This document shows positions 6,849 through 8,607 of a DNA stretch of 8,607 nucleotides, piece by piece. Below the pieces are notes generated by a model. The model saw only the letters and a list, made by a program, of their open reading frames with translations. It was not told the origin of the DNA and did not search any database. The stretch's first letter is position 1; every line of letters begins with the position of its first letter. This stretch comes from an uncultured Alphaproteobacteria bacterium (lineage in GTDB: Bacteria; Pseudomonadota; Alphaproteobacteria; Rickettsiales; UBA1997), in assembly GCA_903898475.1 (NCBI GenBank), contig CAIUFU010000129.1:1-8607 (forward strand), given 5' to 3'. A program made the position numbers and the translations under genes.

Positions 6849-6892
6849 TGGGGGATATGGCGATGCCTATAAACTATTCCCAGAATTTTTTT
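6849..6892 (+). terminator. Second candidate intrinsic terminator, overlapping the end of the convergent gene
   Basis: TGGGGGATA (6849-6857) pairs with TATTCCCA (6875-6882) with one bulged G and one G-U pair; the loop contains a smaller GGC-GCC hairpin. Three bases later a T7 run begins (6886-6892). It sits over the last codons of the minus-strand gene, so it would stop plus-strand transcripts that pass the first hairpin. No T-run follows on the minus strand, so it is not a terminator for that gene. Confidence 0.4.
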
Positions 6893-7610
6893 CTTGTTCA
6901 GTTTTCTTTACTCTTTCTTCCGAAAGTGTTTGGACAAATGTAGGTTGTGTCGATATTGGCTCATACTTCGCTCTCCAAACAAAAGGTTTCTCTTCTTGCG
7001 GTGTAATGGGTTTGGGACTTCTCGTAATCAGGGTTTTCTCTACAGGGCTTTCTGGCAGATAGCCCTGAAACTGATCGCTTGTTTTCAGAAGATCTACTTG
7101 CATACAGCCATAACGCTCACCCAACAAAGTTGCTAATTCATCCTCTGATTTGGCTAAAATAATTTGAATCAATGGAGCCGCTCGAATAGTTTGCTGATCA
7201 ATTGCAAAAAAGATTTTTTCTTGATTTGAATTCATTACTGATGCGGTGCAAAATGCGTGATAAGATGAGCCAATAACTGCGTTATTGTCTCCCAGAATTT
7301 CCCCATCCATTTTAGCGCACATTGTTTCCAATTGTTGATGTGGGAGCCATTTTTGTATCACTGCAATTTTTGCGTCACTAAAAGCTAATTCTTTTGATAA
7401 AAAAATCGCTTTAGCACCGCAGGTATTCCTAGTTATATCTTTGACCTTAACTATATCAGAAATGTTCTGCAGCAGCTGTGGGTAAAGATCGACAAAATCT
7501 TCGCTATTTTGAGAATCACTGCCGATAAACTGAAATTCAACCCCCACATGGTTTTCTGAAGCAGCCTCTTTAACTGGAATTTCTTTAAGTTGGTTATGCA
7601 GGATTTTCAT
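6867..7610 (-). CDS. Hypothetical protein, 247 residues, possible papain-like Cys-His-Asp arrangement
   Basis: I do not recognise a family. The start ATG at 7610-7608 is preceded by an in-frame stop two codons upstream, so this is the first possible ATG; no Shine-Dalgarno site is visible. There is no signal peptide or membrane segment. Residues 1-180 look globular with mixed helix and strand; 185-247 are rich in Pro, Lys, Glu, Ser and Thr and are probably disordered. Cysteines are C64, C98, C121 and C169. The stretch NTCGAKAIFLSKEL (62-75) resembles the CG-start of the active-site helix in papain-like peptidases, SSYHAFCTASV (115-125) a histidine strand, and KIFFAIDQQT (132-141) a strand carrying an acidic residue; C64, H118 and D138 could form a triad. 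That is inference from pattern only. It converges with the trxA/GS-like pair and lies 143 bases downstream of mltA on the same strand. Confidence 0.7.
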   Translation of the reverse strand: MKILHNQLKEIPVKEAASENHVGVEFQFIGSDSQNSEDFVDLYPQLLQNISDIVKVKDITRNTCGAKAIFLSKELAFSDAKIAVIQKWLPHQQLETMCAKMDGEILGDNNAVIGSSYHAFCTASVMNSNQEKIFFAIDQQTIRAAPLIQIILAKSEDELATLLGERYGCMQVDLLKTSDQFQGYLPESPVEKTLITRSPKPITPQEEKPFVWRAKYEPISTQPTFVQTLSEERVKKTEQEKNSGNSL

Positions 7611-7646
7611 GAATTATGATTTTATTAAGTCGTTCTGATTAATAAC

Positions 7647-7663
7647 CTGTATCGCTGTTACAG
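7647..7663. repeat. Short inverted repeat upstream of the hypothetical gene
   Basis: CTGTA (7647-7651) and TACAG (7659-7663) face each other across seven bases, 37 bases upstream of the hypothetical gene's start. The position would suit an operator, but a five-base arm is weak evidence. Confidence 0.25.
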
Positions 7664-7693
7664 TGTGGTTGGAATTGCAGAATTGAATTTTGA

Positions 7694-7716
7694 AGCCTTG
7701 ATTTCACTGCTCAAAA
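7694..7716 (+). repeat. Right copy of the imperfect 23-base direct repeat
   Basis: Matches 6690-6712 at 18 of 23 positions in the same orientation, including a ten-base identical end CTGCTCAAAA. It lies just beside the 24-base palindrome, between the hypothetical gene and mltA. Confidence 0.35.
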
Positions 7717-7719
7717 GCT

Positions 7720-7743
7720 AATTTTCCACAGCTGTGGAAAATT
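7720..7743. repeat. Perfect 24-base palindrome made of two facing DnaA-box-like sequences
   Basis: AATTTTCCACAG is followed directly by its exact reverse complement. Within it, TTTTCCACA (7722-7730, plus) and the same nine bases on the minus strand (7741-7733) face each other with a two-base GC spacer. TTTTCCACA differs from the E. coli DnaA box TTATCCACA at one base and fits the relaxed form TTWTNCACA. It lies 11 bases past the mltA stop. As RNA on the minus strand it would be a 10-pair hairpin with an AGCU loop followed by AGCUUUUG, so it could instead terminate mltA transcripts. Confidence 0.85.
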
Positions 7744-7753
7744 CAAAATCGCT

Positions 7754-8607
7754 TTATTTTTTTCTAATTTTATCCACCACATTGATCGGCAATAAAATAT
7801 AATATTCGCCGGAGGAGGCCATGTAATAAGCCTTGTCTTCTTGTTCTTTTCCGTAGCCAAAAAATATGTCGCCGCGCACGACTCCCTTGATTGCAGAGCC
7901 GGTGTCTTGGGTGACAAAAAGATGGTCATATTCTTCTTTTGAGCCGTCTTTTTTCTTTAATTTTGTTTCAAGCCAAATCGGAAATCCGTAAGGCACGATG
8001 TCGCTGTCAACGGCGAGAGAACGCTCGGGTGTAAGCGGAACGCCTTGGGCGCCAACTACATATTCGCCGTCAGAAATTTTAAAAAAAGTGTAAGCTGGAT
8101 TTACATTCATCACTTCATCAGCTTTTTCGGGATTATTTTTTAGCCATTCTTTGGCGGTTGCAGCGTTGATATTGTTGCGTTCGAGATAACCTTTGTCGGC
8201 CATGTAATTGGCAATGGCGTTGAATTTTTGACTATTTCTTCCGGCGTAGGCGAGGCAAACTTCGCTGTCATTTGGCAGCTCAACACGTCCCGATCCTTGA
8301 ATATGCATGAAGAAAAGCTCAACTTTGTCATCAACGTAAAGAAGCTCTAAACCTTTGTTTTTCAAGGCGCCGTCTTCGATTTCAGCGCGGGTTAAATATG
8401 GGTCGCCAGTTAAATCTTTGGGCTTGCCGTAAACCGGATATTTGAATCTTTCAGTTTTAATTTTGCTGCCTTTAAGCGATGCTTCGTAATAGCCGGTAAA
8501 CAGGCCCTTGCTGCTTCCATAGTTTTTTTCAACTAAGAAAGGTTTAAACCAATTTTCAAAAAAATTCTTGGTCTGTTTGCCGCTCATGGTTTTTACAACT
8601 TGAGCAA
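7754..8607 (-). CDS. mltA: Membrane-bound lytic murein transglycosylase A (5' end outside window)
   Basis: MltA cleaves the MurNAc-GlcNAc bond of peptidoglycan to give 1,6-anhydro ends and normally is an outer-membrane lipoprotein facing the periplasm. From the ATG at 8587-8585 there are 277 residues, but the frame stays open to the right edge with six more full codons (AQVVKT), so this ATG is probably internal and the lipoprotein signal and first residues are missing. Numbering from that Met: FTGYYEASLKGS (30-41) and FFMHIQGSGRVEL (92-104) belong to the MltA domain; the C-terminal 3D domain has VTQDTGSAIKGVVRGDIFFGYG (225-246, split here by QDTG and RGD), with D228 and D240 as the conserved aspartates; D240 fits the position of the catalytic Asp308 of E. 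coli MltA. EYYILLP (261-267) closes the fold. The identification is secure. Confidence 0.94.
   Translation of the reverse strand, partial: AQVVKTMSGKQTKNFFENWFKPFLVEKNYGSSKGLFTGYYEASLKGSKIKTERFKYPVYGKPKDLTGDPYLTRAEIEDGALKNKGLELLYVDDKVELFFMHIQGSGRVELPNDSEVCLAYAGRNSQKFNAIANYMADKGYLERNNINAATAKEWLKNNPEKADEVMNVNPAYTFFKISDGEYVVGAQGVPLTPERSLAVDSDIVPYGFPIWLETKLKKKDGSKEEYDHLFVTQDTGSAIKGVVRGDIFFGYGKEQEDKAYYMASSGEYYILLPINVVDKIRKK

Noticed and set aside
6690..6866. tmRNA, 6S RNA or RNase P RNA in the convergent gap
   Set aside because: None of the diagnostic sequences of these RNAs is present on either strand, and the gap is too short for tmRNA or RNase P RNA.
6894..7136. Plus-strand 80-codon frame
   Set aside because: It is antisense to the minus-strand hypothetical gene, has no ribosome site and starts inside the second terminator's T-rich exit.
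7711..7929. Minus-strand 72-codon frame across the end of mltA
   Set aside because: It overlaps the conserved C-terminal domain of mltA in another frame and includes the palindrome; nothing in it resembles a protein family.
8585..8587. ATG as the true start of mltA
   Set aside because: The frame is open upstream to the window edge and MltA proteins have a lipoprotein signal and additional residues before this point, so it is probably an internal methionine.

Overview
The window is an AT-rich, tightly packed stretch of a Gram-negative chromosome that reads best as an alphaproteobacterium, possibly of a Rickettsiales- or Holosporales-like lineage. The clues are LptD with a full barrel (so an LPS outer membrane), a short lipoprotein with the PLxLPP motif of the alphaproteobacterial DUF3035/BamF group next to lspA, YajC with the 'AFAQ' N-terminus common in that class, and low GC with mostly leaderless-looking or weak ribosome sites. 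The taxonomic call is inference.

Left edge (1-448): the first 149 codons of fmt (initiator-tRNA formylation), minus strand, cut by the window edge. An 86-base gap separates it from a divergent plus-strand block.

Envelope block (535-5426, plus): lspA, a small lipoprotein, yajC, secD and lptD. lspA overlaps the lipoprotein by 4 bases and secD overlaps lptD by 1 base. Together they cover lipoprotein maturation (LspA), pulling of exported proteins across the inner membrane (YajC-SecD) and LPS insertion into the outer membrane (LptD). The lipoprotein may be an accessory of the barrel-assembly machine that would build LptD. secF is not next to secD, and none of the usual lptD followers (surA, pdxA, ksgA) is present.

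Redox/ligase pair (5469-6689, plus): trxA with the only strong Shine-Dalgarno site of the window, then, with no gap, a short glutamine-synthetase-family protein that lacks the N-terminal domain and has altered active-site positions.

Convergent gap (6690-6866): two hairpin-plus-T7 candidate terminators in plus orientation, and an unexplained open frame on the minus strand.

Right part (minus): an unrecognised 247-residue protein (6867-7610) with a possible Cys-His-Asp arrangement, a 143-base gap containing a perfect 24-base palindrome made of two facing DnaA-box-like sequences, and mltA (7754 to the window edge, 5' end missing). The gene-poor unit around the unknown protein is flanked by imperfect 23-base direct repeats. 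No tRNA, rRNA, CRISPR array, insertion sequence or prophage gene was seen, and no stretch over 300 bases lacks a gene.
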